A model generated the notes under the pieces. That model searched no databases and was not told the DNA's origin. It saw only the letters and a list, made by a program, of their open reading frames with translations. The translations under genes were made by a program, and so were the position numbers. Below, piece by piece: positions 46,172 through 55,484 of a stretch of 64,000 nt of DNA (positions within the stretch are counted from its first letter, which is position 1; every line of letters starts with the position of its first letter). The DNA is from Wenyingzhuangia aestuarii (GTDB taxonomy: Bacteria > Bacteroidota > Bacteroidia > Flavobacteriales > Flavobacteriaceae): NCBI RefSeq assembly GCF_011927765.1, contig NZ_JAATJG010000008.1, forward strand, positions 1 through 64,000, in the 5' to 3' direction.

Positions 46172-46200
46172 AAAACCCTCAACATATGTTGAGGGGTTTT
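46172..46200. terminator. Terminator between M16 gene and tRNA-Ser copy 1
   Basis: AAAACCCTCAACATATGTTGAGGGGTTTT, T-rich on both strands. It serves the plus-strand M16 gene and the minus-strand tRNA, and has a counterpart at 53841-53870. Confidence 0.88.
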
Positions 46201-46205
46201 CTTTG

Positions 46206-46290
46206 CGGAGAAAGAGGGATTCGAACCCCCGGACCTGTTACAGTCAACAGTTTTCAAGACTGCCGCATTCGACCACTCTGCCATTTCTCC
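46206..46290 (-). tRNA. tRNA-Ser(UGA), copy 1
   Basis: An 85-base class II tRNA. Acceptor arms GGAGAAA and TTTCTCC pair, with discriminator G; the anticodon loop is CTTGAAA with anticodon TGA (reads UCA); a long variable arm (TTGACTGTAACAGGTCC region) and T loop GGTTCGAATCC are present. CCA is not encoded. Promoter TATATTTG at 46322-46329. Confidence 0.97.
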
Positions 46291-46321
46291 TGAGCGTCTC
46301 ACGATTTCTCGTTTGCGTGTG

Positions 46322-46329
46322 CAAATATA
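46322..46329 (-). promoter_or_regulatory. tRNA-Ser copy 1 promoter element
   Basis: Minus strand TATATTTG followed by CACACGC; a TTG lies about 18 bases upstream in GTTTTGTTGC, giving a complete minus-33/minus-7 pair. Confidence 0.7.
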
Positions 46330-46535
46330 GTAAGTATCTTTTATTTTGCAACAAAACTTTTAAAAAATATAATAACTGATAATTCACAGATATAAAATAT
46401 ACTCATAACAAGTATTATATATTGTTACATTCCCATAAAAAGTACTAAATTGTTTTAGTAAAGAAATATTAATACCCTGCTAACAAATGATAATATTTCT
46501 TACTTTTACTGATAAGACTTTAAAAACAGACTCCC

Positions 46536-46895
46536 ATGAAAATATTAGTAGCAGAAGATGACAACTTAATCCGAAGCGCACTTGAGTTCAGGTTAAAAAA
46601 AGATAATCACGATGTAACTATAGCTGTTGATGGTAGTGATGCTCTAAAAAAAATTGAACAAGACATACCAGATATTGTAATTACAGATATAATGATGCCT
46701 TTTGTTTCTGGATTAGAACTAGTGGGCTTAATTAAAGAAAAATATCAGGATAGAATAAAAATAATTGTGTTAACAACTATGGGGCAAGAAGATGTTGTTT
46801 TAGAAGCTTTTGGACTAGGTGCAGACGATTTTATACCTAAACCTTTTAGCCCTAACGAACTATCTGTAAGAATTAAAAGATTTTCGTTAAAATAA
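46536..46895 (+). CDS. Single-domain response regulator (CheY-like)
   Basis: A 119-residue receiver domain without output domain. Acidic pair in AEDDN (8-9), phospho-acceptor Asp in ITDIMMP (near 52), Thr in VLTTMG and the conserved Lys in PKPFSP (near 102). It probably receives phosphate from the hybrid kinase at 49450 or from its HPt domain, and acts by protein contact. Six bases separate it from the HEAT-repeat gene, so a protein partner encoded next door is plausible. Confidence 0.93.
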   Translation: MKILVAEDDNLIRSALEFRLKKDNHDVTIAVDGSDALKKIEQDIPDIVITDIMMPFVSGLELVGLIKEKYQDRIKIIVLTTMGQEDVVLEAFGLGADDFIPKPFSPNELSVRIKRFSLK

Positions 46896-46901
46896 AGATT
46901 A

Positions 46902-47951
46902 ATGTATCTATTAAATCTGTTGTTTTTTCTTTCGCTATACTTTAGCGCTATCCTTTTAGTAACGATGGTCTTCTTTTCGTATGCAAACAAAAGAAAAAAA
47001 AACAGATACTTATCTTGGGATAAAGAAACTAATCATCTTATTAACGAATACTTATTTGCAGAAAAAAATAGGGTTATAGAATTATCCGAAAACGTTAAAG
47101 AATTAAGTAAAACAAAACCTTTTAGAGACTTTATTGCTAAAAAAATTATTATTGCTGTTAAAACTTTTTCTGGAGAAACTACACGTAATCTAAAAAAACT
47201 GTATTTGCTTTTAAAATTAAACGAAGATACTCTTTACAACAGCAAGCACGTATTCTGGTATCTTAAAGCTAGAGCTATTAGGAATGCTGGAATTATGAAA
47301 TTAGATAATTTTCATGATATTATTTTTGAAAACACAAATCATAAAAATGATTTAATCAGAATTGAATCTCAAATTGCTTTAATTAGACTTATTGGCTTTG
47401 ATGGATTAAAATTTTTAAATATCATCACTTATCCTATTTCTGAGTGGTATCAAATTGTTTTGTTAAAAGAACTAAAAGTATTAGACCCAGATCATTTTAA
47501 GGGTATTAAATTCTGGTTAAAATCATACAATAAAAGTGTTATTATTTTTGCTTTAAAATTAATTGGAAGCTTTCATTTATTTGATTTTTATACAGATACC
47601 CAAAAATTATTACAGCATAAAAACAAAAAAGTAAGACTACAAGCAATTCAATCTATCTCCAAAATATTTAAAGAAACTACTGCTACAGAATTGTTCGCTA
47701 TTTTTGATAAAGAACCTATTGAAAATAAAACTGCTATTCTTAAAGAAATATCAAAATTTAAGGATCCCAACACAATAGAACCTCTTCTAAAACTATTACA
47801 TTCCGAAAATCCTTCTTTAAAAACAAAGATTGCTAAAACAATTATTACTGTAGACAAAAACGGCATAGCTCTTTTAGAAAAACAATCAGGAGCAAACGCG
47901 CATCCCTTAAATACAATTATATCACAACTTAAAGAGGAAACAAATTCATGA
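46902..47951 (+). CDS. Membrane-anchored HEAT-repeat protein
   Basis: A 349-residue protein with one N-terminal helix (about 3-27, LLFFLSLYFSAILLVTMVFFSYAN) and a cytoplasmic, all-helical body with HEAT-like units, clearest at 225-330 (KKVRLQAIQSISKIFKE, NKTAILKEISKFKDPNTIEPL, NPSLKTKIAKTIITVD). HEAT repeats act as protein scaffolds. It overlaps the downstream GT2-like gene by four bases (ATGA), implying coupled translation, and follows a receiver-domain gene; together these look like a signalling-controlled membrane complex. Function unknown. Confidence 0.82.
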   Translation: MYLLNLLFFLSLYFSAILLVTMVFFSYANKRKKNRYLSWDKETNHLINEYLFAEKNRVIELSENVKELSKTKPFRDFIAKKIIIAVKTFSGETTRNLKKLYLLLKLNEDTLYNSKHVFWYLKARAIRNAGIMKLDNFHDIIFENTNHKNDLIRIESQIALIRLIGFDGLKFLNIITYPISEWYQIVLLKELKVLDPDHFKGIKFWLKSYNKSVIIFALKLIGSFHLFDFYTDTQKLLQHKNKKVRLQAIQSISKIFKETTATELFAIFDKEPIENKTAILKEISKFKDPNTIEPLLKLLHSENPSLKTKIAKTIITVDKNGIALLEKQSGANAHPLNTIISQLKEETNS

Positions 47952-49300
47952 ATTGGACAACCAGTATCATACTAAACTTTATAAGTTGTTACATTCTGCT
48001 TTCAGTCATTATCCATGTCTGTATTGCTGCTATATCTATCATTAAAACAAAGTATTATTACAACAAGAACAGTTTTACAGACTACAACACCTTAGTATCC
48101 TCATCTAACGCTCCAAATATTTCTGTTATTACGGTAGCCTATAATCAAACGGATATAATCCTAAACAATGTAAAACAGTTACTTTCTACCCACTACAATA
48201 ATTTAGAGATTATAATTATAAATAACAGCAACTCAGATAATGTTCTTAAAGAATTAATAGACACCTACAATTTACAACCCGTTAACGTATTTATTGATTC
48301 TAAAATTCCTACCGAAAAAATAAAAACTATTTACAAAAGTAAAAACCCTATTTACAAAAAAATCATTGTTGTAGATAAGCCTAAAACCAACAAAGCAGAC
48401 TGTTTAAACACGGGAATTAACATTGCTAGTAGTAAATATATTACTCATATTAACTCTAACTGCATACTAGAACAAGATGCTATTTTAAAATTATTACAAC
48501 CCTTTTTAGAAGAAACAACACAAAAAATAATTGCAACAGGTGGTATTATTCAAACTAAAGCAGATACTACTTCCACACCACAAACATTTCTAAAAAAAGT
48601 AATAAACAACACATTAGTCTTAAAGCATTCTAAAACTTTGTTATTAGAATATATGGGTGGCACTAAACTTAATGAACTTTTATTTAGCTCTGGTCTTTTT
48701 ATGGTTTTTGATAAAAAAACAGCCATAGAATCTGGTGGTTACACTTCAGAAAAAACAGGAGAAGACATAGAGTTAATTATGCGTATGAGACGTTATATGC
48801 AACAAAACAAAACTCCGTATAAAGTTGTTTTTATACCCGAAAACTTATGTTGTAAAAAAGAAGAACCCAATATTAAAAACCTAATATCAAAACAAAGTAG
48901 TTGGATTTTTAAACTATTAGAAAGTTTTAACTCGCATAAAAAAATATTTTTTAATCGCGCTTATGGATCACTAGGCCTTTTTAATTATCCTTACTGGCTT
49001 TTTTTCAAATTCCTAGTTCCTTTTTTTAAAGGAGTTATTTTTACTTATTTAATAGCTATTTCTTTACTCGGACAAGTGTCTTGGGAATTGGTTTTTAATT
49101 TATTTATTCTATTATACAGCCTTAAAATTATACATAGTTTTATTGCCATTTTAACAGAAATAATCATACAAGATCAACACCATAACAATTATTCTATATC
49201 AAAAAAAATAGCAACAGCTATTTTAGAACCTTTTGTTTTGAATCCTATTAGCATTATATCTTTTTTTAAAGGAAGTTTTCAATACATAAAAAGGAAATAA
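47948..49300 (+). CDS. GT2-like membrane protein with lost catalytic residues
   Basis: A 450-residue protein with a helix at 7-32, a GT2 fold (about 55-330) and three helices near the C-terminus. The fold is recognisable from ISVITVAYNQTDIILNNVK, KTNKADCLNTGINIASSKYI and TGEDIELIMRMRR. The active-site aspartates, however, are replaced: NDGSxD is NNSNSD, and the DxD metal site is NSN (HINSNCIL). QxxRW is KQSSW. Only GED remains. It therefore probably binds a sugar-nucleotide or partner without catalysis, or acts as an atypical enzyme. It is coupled to the HEAT-repeat gene. Confidence 0.8.
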   Translation: MNWTTSIILNFISCYILLSVIIHVCIAAISIIKTKYYYNKNSFTDYNTLVSSSNAPNISVITVAYNQTDIILNNVKQLLSTHYNNLEIIIINNSNSDNVLKELIDTYNLQPVNVFIDSKIPTEKIKTIYKSKNPIYKKIIVVDKPKTNKADCLNTGINIASSKYITHINSNCILEQDAILKLLQPFLEETTQKIIATGGIIQTKADTTSTPQTFLKKVINNTLVLKHSKTLLLEYMGGTKLNELLFSSGLFMVFDKKTAIESGGYTSEKTGEDIELIMRMRRYMQQNKTPYKVVFIPENLCCKKEEPNIKNLISKQSSWIFKLLESFNSHKKIFFNRAYGSLGLFNYPYWLFFKFLVPFFKGVIFTYLIAISLLGQVSWELVFNLFILLYSLKIIHSFIAILTEIIIQDQHHNNYSISKKIATAILEPFVLNPISIISFFKGSFQYIKRK

Positions 49301-49415
49301 AACCTTAATCCCTTTTATTTATTTTAAAGTATCTAAAAAGAAACTCCAAATTGTTTTTCAATTTCAATTAATATTGCTATTTTTTCTTATGAAAGAAAAC
49401 TCCTAACTATCATAA

Positions 49416-49436
49416 TAAATACCCCTACACTATTTA
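49416..49436 (+). promoter_or_regulatory. Hairpin with TACCCCTA motif before the hybrid kinase gene
   Basis: Arms TAAATA (49416-49421) and TATTTA (49431-49436) enclose CCCCTACAC, 14 bases before the ATG at 49450. TACCCCTA (49420-49427) is the exact complement of the UAGGGGUA carried in both loops of the candidate RNA at 6417-6555. It may be an RNA target or a DNA operator. Confidence 0.4.
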
Positions 49437-49449
49437 GGAATACGCAGCT

Positions 49450-52400
49450 ATGAAAAAAGAAAAAAATGCAATGTCTATAAAGGAAGAAAAAAGAATAAAA
49501 GCCCTAAAATCTTATGATTTACTAGATACAAAAGAAGAAATAGAATTTGATAGAATAACCAAATTAGCATCGTTAATCTGCGAAACTCCTGTTTCTTTGA
49601 TTTCATTAATCGATGAAGACAGGCAATGGTTTAAATCTAAAGTAGGTATTAATGTTGAACAAACAAATAGAGATATTGCATTCTGTAACCTTGCCATTCA
49701 ACAAGATGCCATCTACGAGGTATATGATGCTAGTGTAGATGACCGTTTTAAAGACAACCCTTTAGTGGTTAACGATCCTCATATCAAGTTTTATTCTGGT
49801 CAACCTCTAATAGACCCAAACGGCCATGCTTTAGGTACTTTGTGTGTTATAGACAAAGAACCTAAACAACTTAGTACAAGCCAAAAAGAAGCTCTTAAAT
49901 TATTGGCTGATGAGGTAATAGACCTTATTGTGAGTAGAAAAGCTAAAGAGGAGCACAAACACTTTGGAAAACTATTTGTGCTTTCTAACGATTTAATTTG
50001 CATTGCAGGTACTGATGGTTATTTTAAAAAAGTAAACCCTGCTTTTGAAGAAAACCTAGGTTGGGACACCAAAACACTTTTAGAAAACTCTTTCTTTGAT
50101 TTTATTCATCTTGAAGACATTGAGGTTAGTGCCAAACAAATTATGAAACTAGGGGAAGGTTACGACACCGTAAATTTTACCCATAGATTTAGAAATAAAA
50201 ACGGAGACTACAGAGTACTACAATGGGTAGCCTCTCCAGAACCTAAAACAGGAAATATTTTTGCCATAGCAAGAGATATTACTGATGAAGTAAACAAAGC
50301 CAAAGAACTAGAAATTAGCGAAGAAAGGTTTAAAACTTTTTTTGAAAATTCTCAAGGTCTTATGTGTACTCACGACTTAGAAGGAAATTTCTTAACCGTT
50401 AATAACTCTGGTGCAAAAGCTTTAGGCTACACTAAAAAAGAAGTTAAAAGCTTCTCTTTGTATGATATTGTTCCTGAAAAAACATATCCCGATTTAAAAA
50501 ACTACTTACAACACATTAAACAAACAGGTAAGTATAAAGGTGAAATGCTTACTGTTGGTAAAGACGGTTCCAAAAGAATATGGATTTTTAGCAACACGCT
50601 ACAAACACAAAACACAGACACTCCATACGTAATTGGAAACGCAGTAGACATTACAGAACAATATCATTTAGAAAAAAATCTTAAACAGGTTAAACAACTC
50701 TTAGAACAAACAAATAAAGTTGCAAAAGTTGGGGGTTGGGAAGTAGATTTGGTAAATCAAAAAATTCATTGGACCTCCATGACCAAAGAAATACATGCTG
50801 TTCAAGAAAACTACACTCCTAGCCTAGAAGAAGGTATTTATTTTTACAAAGAAGGATTTCATAGAGATACCATTACTGAAGCTGTAAACACAGCTATTAC
50901 AGAGAACAAAAGCTTTGATTTAGAACTAATTATTATTGACCAAAACAACAATGAAGTATGGGTTAGATCTATTGGTTATCCTGAATTTAAAGACGGTGAA
51001 TGTGTTAGATTATTTGGAATTTTCCAAGACATTAACGAACGTAAAATTGCTGAAATTAAATTCAAAGAATCTAAAAAACTTTTAGACGATGTTTTAGATG
51101 CAGCCACCAAGGTTTGTATTATTGCTACAGATACCAAGGGAACAATTACCGTTTTTAACAAAGGAGCAGAAAAGCTATTAGGCTACACAGCTGAGGAGAT
51201 GATTAACAAACAGACTCCCGCTATACTACACGATGCTGACGAAGCTCTTGAAAGAAGCAAGGAGTTAAGCAAACTTGAAAACAAAACAATAGAAGGCTTT
51301 GATACATTTACATATATTGCAAAAAACACAGGAGTAGAAGAAAGAGAGTGGACCTACATTACAAAAAATGGTGAGCGACTAAACACTTCTTTAGTAGTAA
51401 CCCCTATTAAGAACGATCTAAATGAAATTATAGGTTATTTAGGAATAGGTACCAACATTACCAAAAGAAAAGAAATAGAAACAGCCCTACAAAATGAAAA
51501 AGCCAGATTAGCATCTTTTGTAGAACATGCTCCCGCTGCCGTTGCTATGTTAGATAAAAACATAAAATATATAAACGTAAGTAGAAAATGGCGTGAAAAA
51601 TACCATCTAAAAAATGTAGATATTGTTGGAATGTCACATGCTAAAGTATTTCCAGACATTAACGGAGAAAGACAAAAAAGATACAAAGCAGTTCTTAATG
51701 GAGAAATTATAAAAAAAAATGAAGAAATCTATATCTCTCAAAAAACTGGAAATGCAAAAATAATTAGTTGGGAAATGAGACCTTGGTACAATTACCTTGG
51801 TGAAGTTGATGGTATTATGATTTCTACACAGAACATAACGCCAATTATAGAACAACGCGAGGAACTTAAAAAAGCAAAACAACAAGCTGAGCAAGCCAGT
51901 ATCGCTAAATCTGAATTTTTAGCCAACATGAGTCACGAAATAAGAACTCCATTAAACGGAGTTATTGGTTTTACAGACTTAGTATTAAAAACAGAATTAT
52001 CAGAAACTCAAGAGCAATATTTAAATATTGTAAATCAATCTGCTAACGGACTTTTAAATATTATTAACGATATTTTAGATTTTTCTAAAATTGAAGCGGG
52101 TAAATTAGAACTAGACATAGACAAATGTGATCTTTACGAAATTGGTTGCTATGCATCGGATATTGTAAACTATCAAATACAAAAGAAAAATTTAGAATTA
52201 CTATTAAATCTATCCCCCGAATTACCAAGATTTATTTGGGCAGATTCTATTAGATTAAAACAAATCTTAATCAACCTATTAGGAAATGCTGCAAAGTTTA
52301 CCGAAAAAGGAGAAATAGAATTAAAAATAGAAATCATCAAACTAAACGAACACACCAATACCTTCCGTTTTAGCGTTAGAGACACCGGTGTTGGAATAAA

Positions 52401-53814
52401 AAAAGAAAAGCAATCTAAAATTTTCGATGCTTTTTCTCAAGAAGACACCTCTACCACTAAAAAATATGGAGGAACAGGTCTTGGCCTTACCATTTCTAAC
52501 AAACTTTTAAAAATGATGGATAGCAAACTACAAGTTAAAAGTCAGCTAGGAGTTGGAAGTACCTTTTATTTTGATGTAGAATTTAAAAGTGAACATGGTG
52601 AAAAAACCGAATGGGAAAATTTAGATAAAATCAAAAACGTTTTAATTGTTGACGACAACAAAAACAACAGAAACATTGTCAATCAAATATTAAGATTAAA
52701 AGACATTAAAACCGATGAGGCAAAAAGCGGATTTGAAGCTTTACAACTATTAGCCGAAAACAACTCGTATGATGTGATTATTATGGACTATCACATGCCA
52801 TATATGGATGGAATAGAAACCATCAAAAAAATTAGAGAAAACTTCTATAGTATGGATGAAGAAATACAACCTGCTATTTTATTATACAGTTCTTCTAGTG
52901 ATGCAGATGTTATTAGTGAAGTTAAAGAGTTAGGAATTACACAAAGATTAACAAAGCCTGCAAAAATGAAAGAAATTTATGCTTGCTTATCTAATTTAAA
53001 TTCACAAAAAAGTGCCCCAGAAACAAATGTAGCCCCTACCAAAGAAAACATAGAACTAGAAGAAAGCACTCTACTTTTAGTAGAAGACAATAGTGTAAAC
53101 AGACTTCTTGCTAAAACAATTATTAAAAGAAAATTTCCAAACTCCACAACCATAGAAGCCATAAATGGTGCTATAGCTGTAGACCTATTTAAAGAACAAC
53201 CTTTTGATATGATTCTAATGGACATTCAAATGCCTATTATGAATGGTTACGAAGCTACACTAGCCATTAGAAAGCTTGAAGAAGGAAAACTTCAGACCCC
53301 TATTATTGCAATTACTGCAGGTAATGTAAAAGGAGAAAGAGAAAAGTGTTTAAGTATTGGAATGAGCGATTTTATTGTAAAACCTATTGTAGAAGATGAT
53401 TTAGTAGACATTATAAACAAATGGCTACCTAGTTCAGAAAATACAAGTAATAACAACGTAAATACAACTCCAATTATTATAGCCAATCATGAAGAGCATT
53501 TTAACATTGAACAGCTAAAAACTTATTATGGTGATGACATGGAGGCTATTAACCAAATGAAGCTTCTAATTATTGAACAAATAGCAGAAGCTAATCAAAC
53601 TATGGAGTCTGCTGTTGCAGCAAAAGACTTTGAAATTATTAAGGGAATTGGCCACAAACTATATGGTACTAGCGCTACTGCTGGTTTACCTTTATTATCT
53701 GAAATAGCTATGAAGTTTGAACTTATGGATGATTACAATCAACAAACAATTGATGGTCTATGGATTCAATTAAAACAAGAAATTGAAATTGTTTTAGAAA
53801 TTCTTAACAATTAA
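49450..53814 (+). CDS. Hybrid sensor histidine kinase: GAF, PAS x5, HisKA, HATPase, REC x2, HPt
   Basis: A 1454-residue phosphorelay protein without membrane segments. GAF domain at about 25-165, five PAS/PAC modules (about 170-285, 295-410, 420-535, 550-675, 685-800), HisKA with H in FLANMSHEIRTPLNG (near 828), HATPase (about 935-1050, DTGVGIKKEK and GGTGLGLTIS), REC1 with D in IIMDYHMP (near 1115), REC2 with D in ILMDIQMP (near 1258), and a C-terminal HPt with H in IKGIGHKLYGTS (near 1399). All phosphorelay residues are intact. No DNA-binding domain is present, so output goes to another regulator, plausibly the receiver at 46536. Confidence 0.93.
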   Translation: MKKEKNAMSIKEEKRIKALKSYDLLDTKEEIEFDRITKLASLICETPVSLISLIDEDRQWFKSKVGINVEQTNRDIAFCNLAIQQDAIYEVYDASVDDRFKDNPLVVNDPHIKFYSGQPLIDPNGHALGTLCVIDKEPKQLSTSQKEALKLLADEVIDLIVSRKAKEEHKHFGKLFVLSNDLICIAGTDGYFKKVNPAFEENLGWDTKTLLENSFFDFIHLEDIEVSAKQIMKLGEGYDTVNFTHRFRNKNGDYRVLQWVASPEPKTGNIFAIARDITDEVNKAKELEISEERFKTFFENSQGLMCTHDLEGNFLTVNNSGAKALGYTKKEVKSFSLYDIVPEKTYPDLKNYLQHIKQTGKYKGEMLTVGKDGSKRIWIFSNTLQTQNTDTPYVIGNAVDITEQYHLEKNLKQVKQLLEQTNKVAKVGGWEVDLVNQKIHWTSMTKEIHAVQENYTPSLEEGIYFYKEGFHRDTITEAVNTAITENKSFDLELIIIDQNNNEVWVRSIGYPEFKDGECVRLFGIFQDINERKIAEIKFKESKKLLDDVLDAATKVCIIATDTKGTITVFNKGAEKLLGYTAEEMINKQTPAILHDADEALERSKELSKLENKTIEGFDTFTYIAKNTGVEEREWTYITKNGERLNTSLVVTPIKNDLNEIIGYLGIGTNITKRKEIETALQNEKARLASFVEHAPAAVAMLDKNIKYINVSRKWREKYHLKNVDIVGMSHAKVFPDINGERQKRYKAVLNGEIIKKNEEIYISQKTGNAKIISWEMRPWYNYLGEVDGIMISTQNITPIIEQREELKKAKQQAEQASIAKSEFLANMSHEIRTPLNGVIGFTDLVLKTELSETQEQYLNIVNQSANGLLNIINDILDFSKIEAGKLELDIDKCDLYEIGCYASDIVNYQIQKKNLELLLNLSPELPRFIWADSIRLKQILINLLGNAAKFTEKGEIELKIEIIKLNEHTNTFRFSVRDTGVGIKKEKQSKIFDAFSQEDTSTTKKYGGTGLGLTISNKLLKMMDSKLQVKSQLGVGSTFYFDVEFKSEHGEKTEWENLDKIKNVLIVDDNKNNRNIVNQILRLKDIKTDEAKSGFEALQLLAENNSYDVIIMDYHMPYMDGIETIKKIRENFYSMDEEIQPAILLYSSSSDADVISEVKELGITQRLTKPAKMKEIYACLSNLNSQKSAPETNVAPTKENIELEESTLLLVEDNSVNRLLAKTIIKRKFPNSTTIEAINGAIAVDLFKEQPFDMILMDIQMPIMNGYEATLAIRKLEEGKLQTPIIAITAGNVKGEREKCLSIGMSDFIVKPIVEDDLVDIINKWLPSSENTSNNNVNTTPIIIANHEEHFNIEQLKTYYGDDMEAINQMKLLIIEQIAEANQTMESAVAAKDFEIIKGIGHKLYGTSATAGLPLLSEIAMKFELMDDYNQQTIDGLWIQLKQEIEIVLEILNN

Positions 53815-53840
53815 TCTTTACTAAAAATTCTTATAAACAA

Positions 53841-53870
53841 AAAAACCTCAACAAATGTTGAGGTTTTTTT
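53841..53870. terminator. Terminator between the hybrid kinase and tRNA-Ser copy 2
   Basis: AAAAACCTCAACAAATGTTGAGGTTTTT, T-rich on both strands; related in sequence to the terminator at 46172-46200. Confidence 0.88.
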
Positions 53871-53874
53871 TCTG

Positions 53875-53959
53875 CGGAGAAAGAGGGATTCGAACCCCCG
53901 GACCTGTTACAGTCAACAGTTTTCAAGACTGCCGCATTCGACCACTCTGCCATTTCTCC
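53875..53959 (-). tRNA. tRNA-Ser(UGA), copy 2
   Basis: An 85-base tRNA, identical to copy 1 over its whole length (anticodon TGA, no encoded CCA). Promoter TATATTTG at 53991-53998. Confidence 0.97.
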
Positions 53960-53990
53960 TGAGCGTCTCACGATTTCTCGTTTGCGAGTG

Positions 53991-53998
53991 CAAATATA
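53991..53998 (-). promoter_or_regulatory. tRNA-Ser copy 2 promoter element
   Basis: Minus strand TATATTTG followed by CACTCGC, as for copy 1. Confidence 0.65.
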
Positions 53999-54263
53999 TA
54001 ACACTTCCTTTAATTTTTACAACTTTTTAACGTTTTTTTTCTGCTTAAAAAATAACACACTCAATATAAACCAACTAAAACTGTTCAACAATCTAACTTT
54101 ACTCCTAGAATCATTCATAAATAAATATATTAGAACTGCTTTGATTAAAATTTATAGCTATTAAAACAGTAGTTTACCTAAAACATTTCTCCATCAATTC
54201 CTTAAAGCCATTTTAAATAAAAACGATTTAATTTTTATTTAAAAGATTCAAACAACAATCTTT

Positions 54264-54271
54264 TAAATTTG
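54264..54271 (+). promoter_or_regulatory. aroC minus-7 promoter element
   Basis: TAAATTTG, 26 bases before the aroC ATG at 54298. The gene-free stretch 53960-54297 otherwise holds only the tRNA leader and promoter, and AT-rich sequence without structure I recognise. Confidence 0.5.
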
Positions 54272-54297
54272 CGTAAATTCGCACAAACTTATTTTTT

Positions 54298-55362
54298 ATG
54301 GCAAATAAATTTGGAAATCTATTTACAATCACCACATTCGGTGAGTCTCACGGACCAGCTATTGGTGGTGTTATAGACGGATGTCCTGCTGGGATTGAAT
54401 TAGACTTTGAAGCTATTCAAAAAGAATTAGACAGAAGAAAACCTGGACAATCTAAAATTGTAACTCAACGTAAAGAACCTGATACGGTTGAATTTATGGC
54501 GGGTATTTTTGAAGGAATTACCACAGGAGCTTCTATCGGATTTAGAATTGTAAATACCAATCAAAAATCTAAAGATTATTCTCATATAAAAGATCAATAT
54601 CGTCCATCTCATGCAGACTATACGTATAGTCAAAAATATGGTCATAGAGATTATAAAGGAGGAGGTAGAACTTCCGCTAGAGAAACTGCTAACTGGGTTG
54701 TTGGTGGTGCTGTAGCAAAACAAGCTATTCCAGAAATTAAAATCAACGCTTTTACTTCTTCTGTAGGAAATATTCATTTAGATACTCCTTACCAAGAATT
54801 AGATTTTTCTTTAATAGAAAGTAACATTGCTCGTTGTCCTGATGCTAAAAAGGCTGAGGAAATGATTGATTATATTGGAGAAATCAAAAAACAAGGAGAT
54901 ACTGTTGGAGGTGTGGTTACTTGTGTTATTCAAAATGTACCTGTTGGATTAGGAGAACCTATTTTTGACAAGTTACACGCACAATTAGGAAAAGCTATGT
55001 TATCTATCAACGCTGTAAAAGGTTTTGAATTTGGTAGTGGTTTTGAAGGTGCAAAAATGAAAGGAAGTGAACACAACGATATTTTTAACGCTGATGGTTC
55101 TACCAAAACAAATTACTCTGGAGGAATTCAAGGAGGAATTAGTAACGGAATGGATATTTACTTTAAAGTAGCGTTTAAACCTGTTGCAACTGTTATACAA
55201 GAACAAGAAACTATTGACAAAGATGGGAATATTGTAAAAATGATGGGGAAAGGTCGTCATGATCCTTGTGTGGTTCCTAGAGCTATTCCTATTGTAGAAG
55301 CTTTAGCTGCTATGGTTTTAGTAGATAATATTATGTTAGACAAAGCAAGAAGAATTTCTTAA
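54298..55362 (+). CDS. aroC: Chorismate synthase
   Basis: A 354-residue FMN-dependent enzyme that converts EPSP to chorismate, the branch point to aromatic amino acids and, through isochorismate, to the menaquinone made by MenD and MenB. Signature segments: [18 protein letters not shown] near residue 15, [17 protein letters not shown] near 115, and [12 protein letters not shown] and [10 protein letters not shown] near the end. Length is typical. Single gene with its own promoter and a shared terminator. Confidence 0.97.
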   Translation: MANKFGNLFTITTFGESHGPAIGGVIDGCPAGIELDFEAIQKELDRRKPGQSKIVTQRKEPDTVEFMAGIFEGITTGASIGFRIVNTNQKSKDYSHIKDQYRPSHADYTYSQKYGHRDYKGGGRTSARETANWVVGGAVAKQAIPEIKINAFTSSVGNIHLDTPYQELDFSLIESNIARCPDAKKAEEMIDYIGEIKKQGDTVGGVVTCVIQNVPVGLGEPIFDKLHAQLGKAMLSINAVKGFEFGSGFEGAKMKGSEHNDIFNADGSTKTNYSGGIQGGISNGMDIYFKVAFKPVATVIQEQETIDKDGNIVKMMGKGRHDPCVVPRAIPIVEALAAMVLVDNIMLDKARRIS

Positions 55363-55381
55363 TGCTTTCTTTATACAAAAC

Positions 55382-55415
55382 AAAAAAACACCAACTTTTC
55401 AGTTGGTGTTTTTTT
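55382..55415. terminator. Bidirectional terminator between aroC and murA
   Basis: AAAAACACCAACT-TTTC-AGTTGGTGTTTTT, 13-bp arms, T tract on both strands. Confidence 0.9.
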
Positions 55416-55484
55416 GTTTTATATAAAGAGTGAATTCTTTACTTTTTCAAAAGCAATAAAATGTTTTTCTTCTCTAAAAAATAA

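Larger units (their letters stand above)
46204..46329 (-). repeat. tRNA-Ser cassette, direct repeat copy 1
   Basis: This 126-base stretch (tRNA gene, leader and minus-7 box) matches 53873-53998 except for one base (T at 46318, A at 53987). The hairpin terminator next to it is also conserved, extending the similarity to about 150 bases. Both copies have the same orientation and enclose about 7.5 kb. Confidence 0.95.
53873..53998 (-). repeat. tRNA-Ser cassette, direct repeat copy 2
   Basis: One mismatch in 126 bases relative to 46204-46329. Outside the cassette, to the right (53999-54263), the sequence is AT-rich with no recognisable gene and no similarity to the matching flank of copy 1. Confidence 0.95.

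Noticed and set aside
46204-53998. The tRNA-Ser repeats as attL/attR of an integrative element.
   Set aside because: Integration duplicates only a short 3' part of a tRNA, but here the whole gene with leader and promoter is repeated, and no integrase, excisionase or phage gene lies between.
53982-54164. A 60-codon plus-strand frame after tRNA-Ser copy 2.
   Set aside because: It overlaps the tRNA promoter, is low-complexity and lacks a start context; nothing supports it as a gene.
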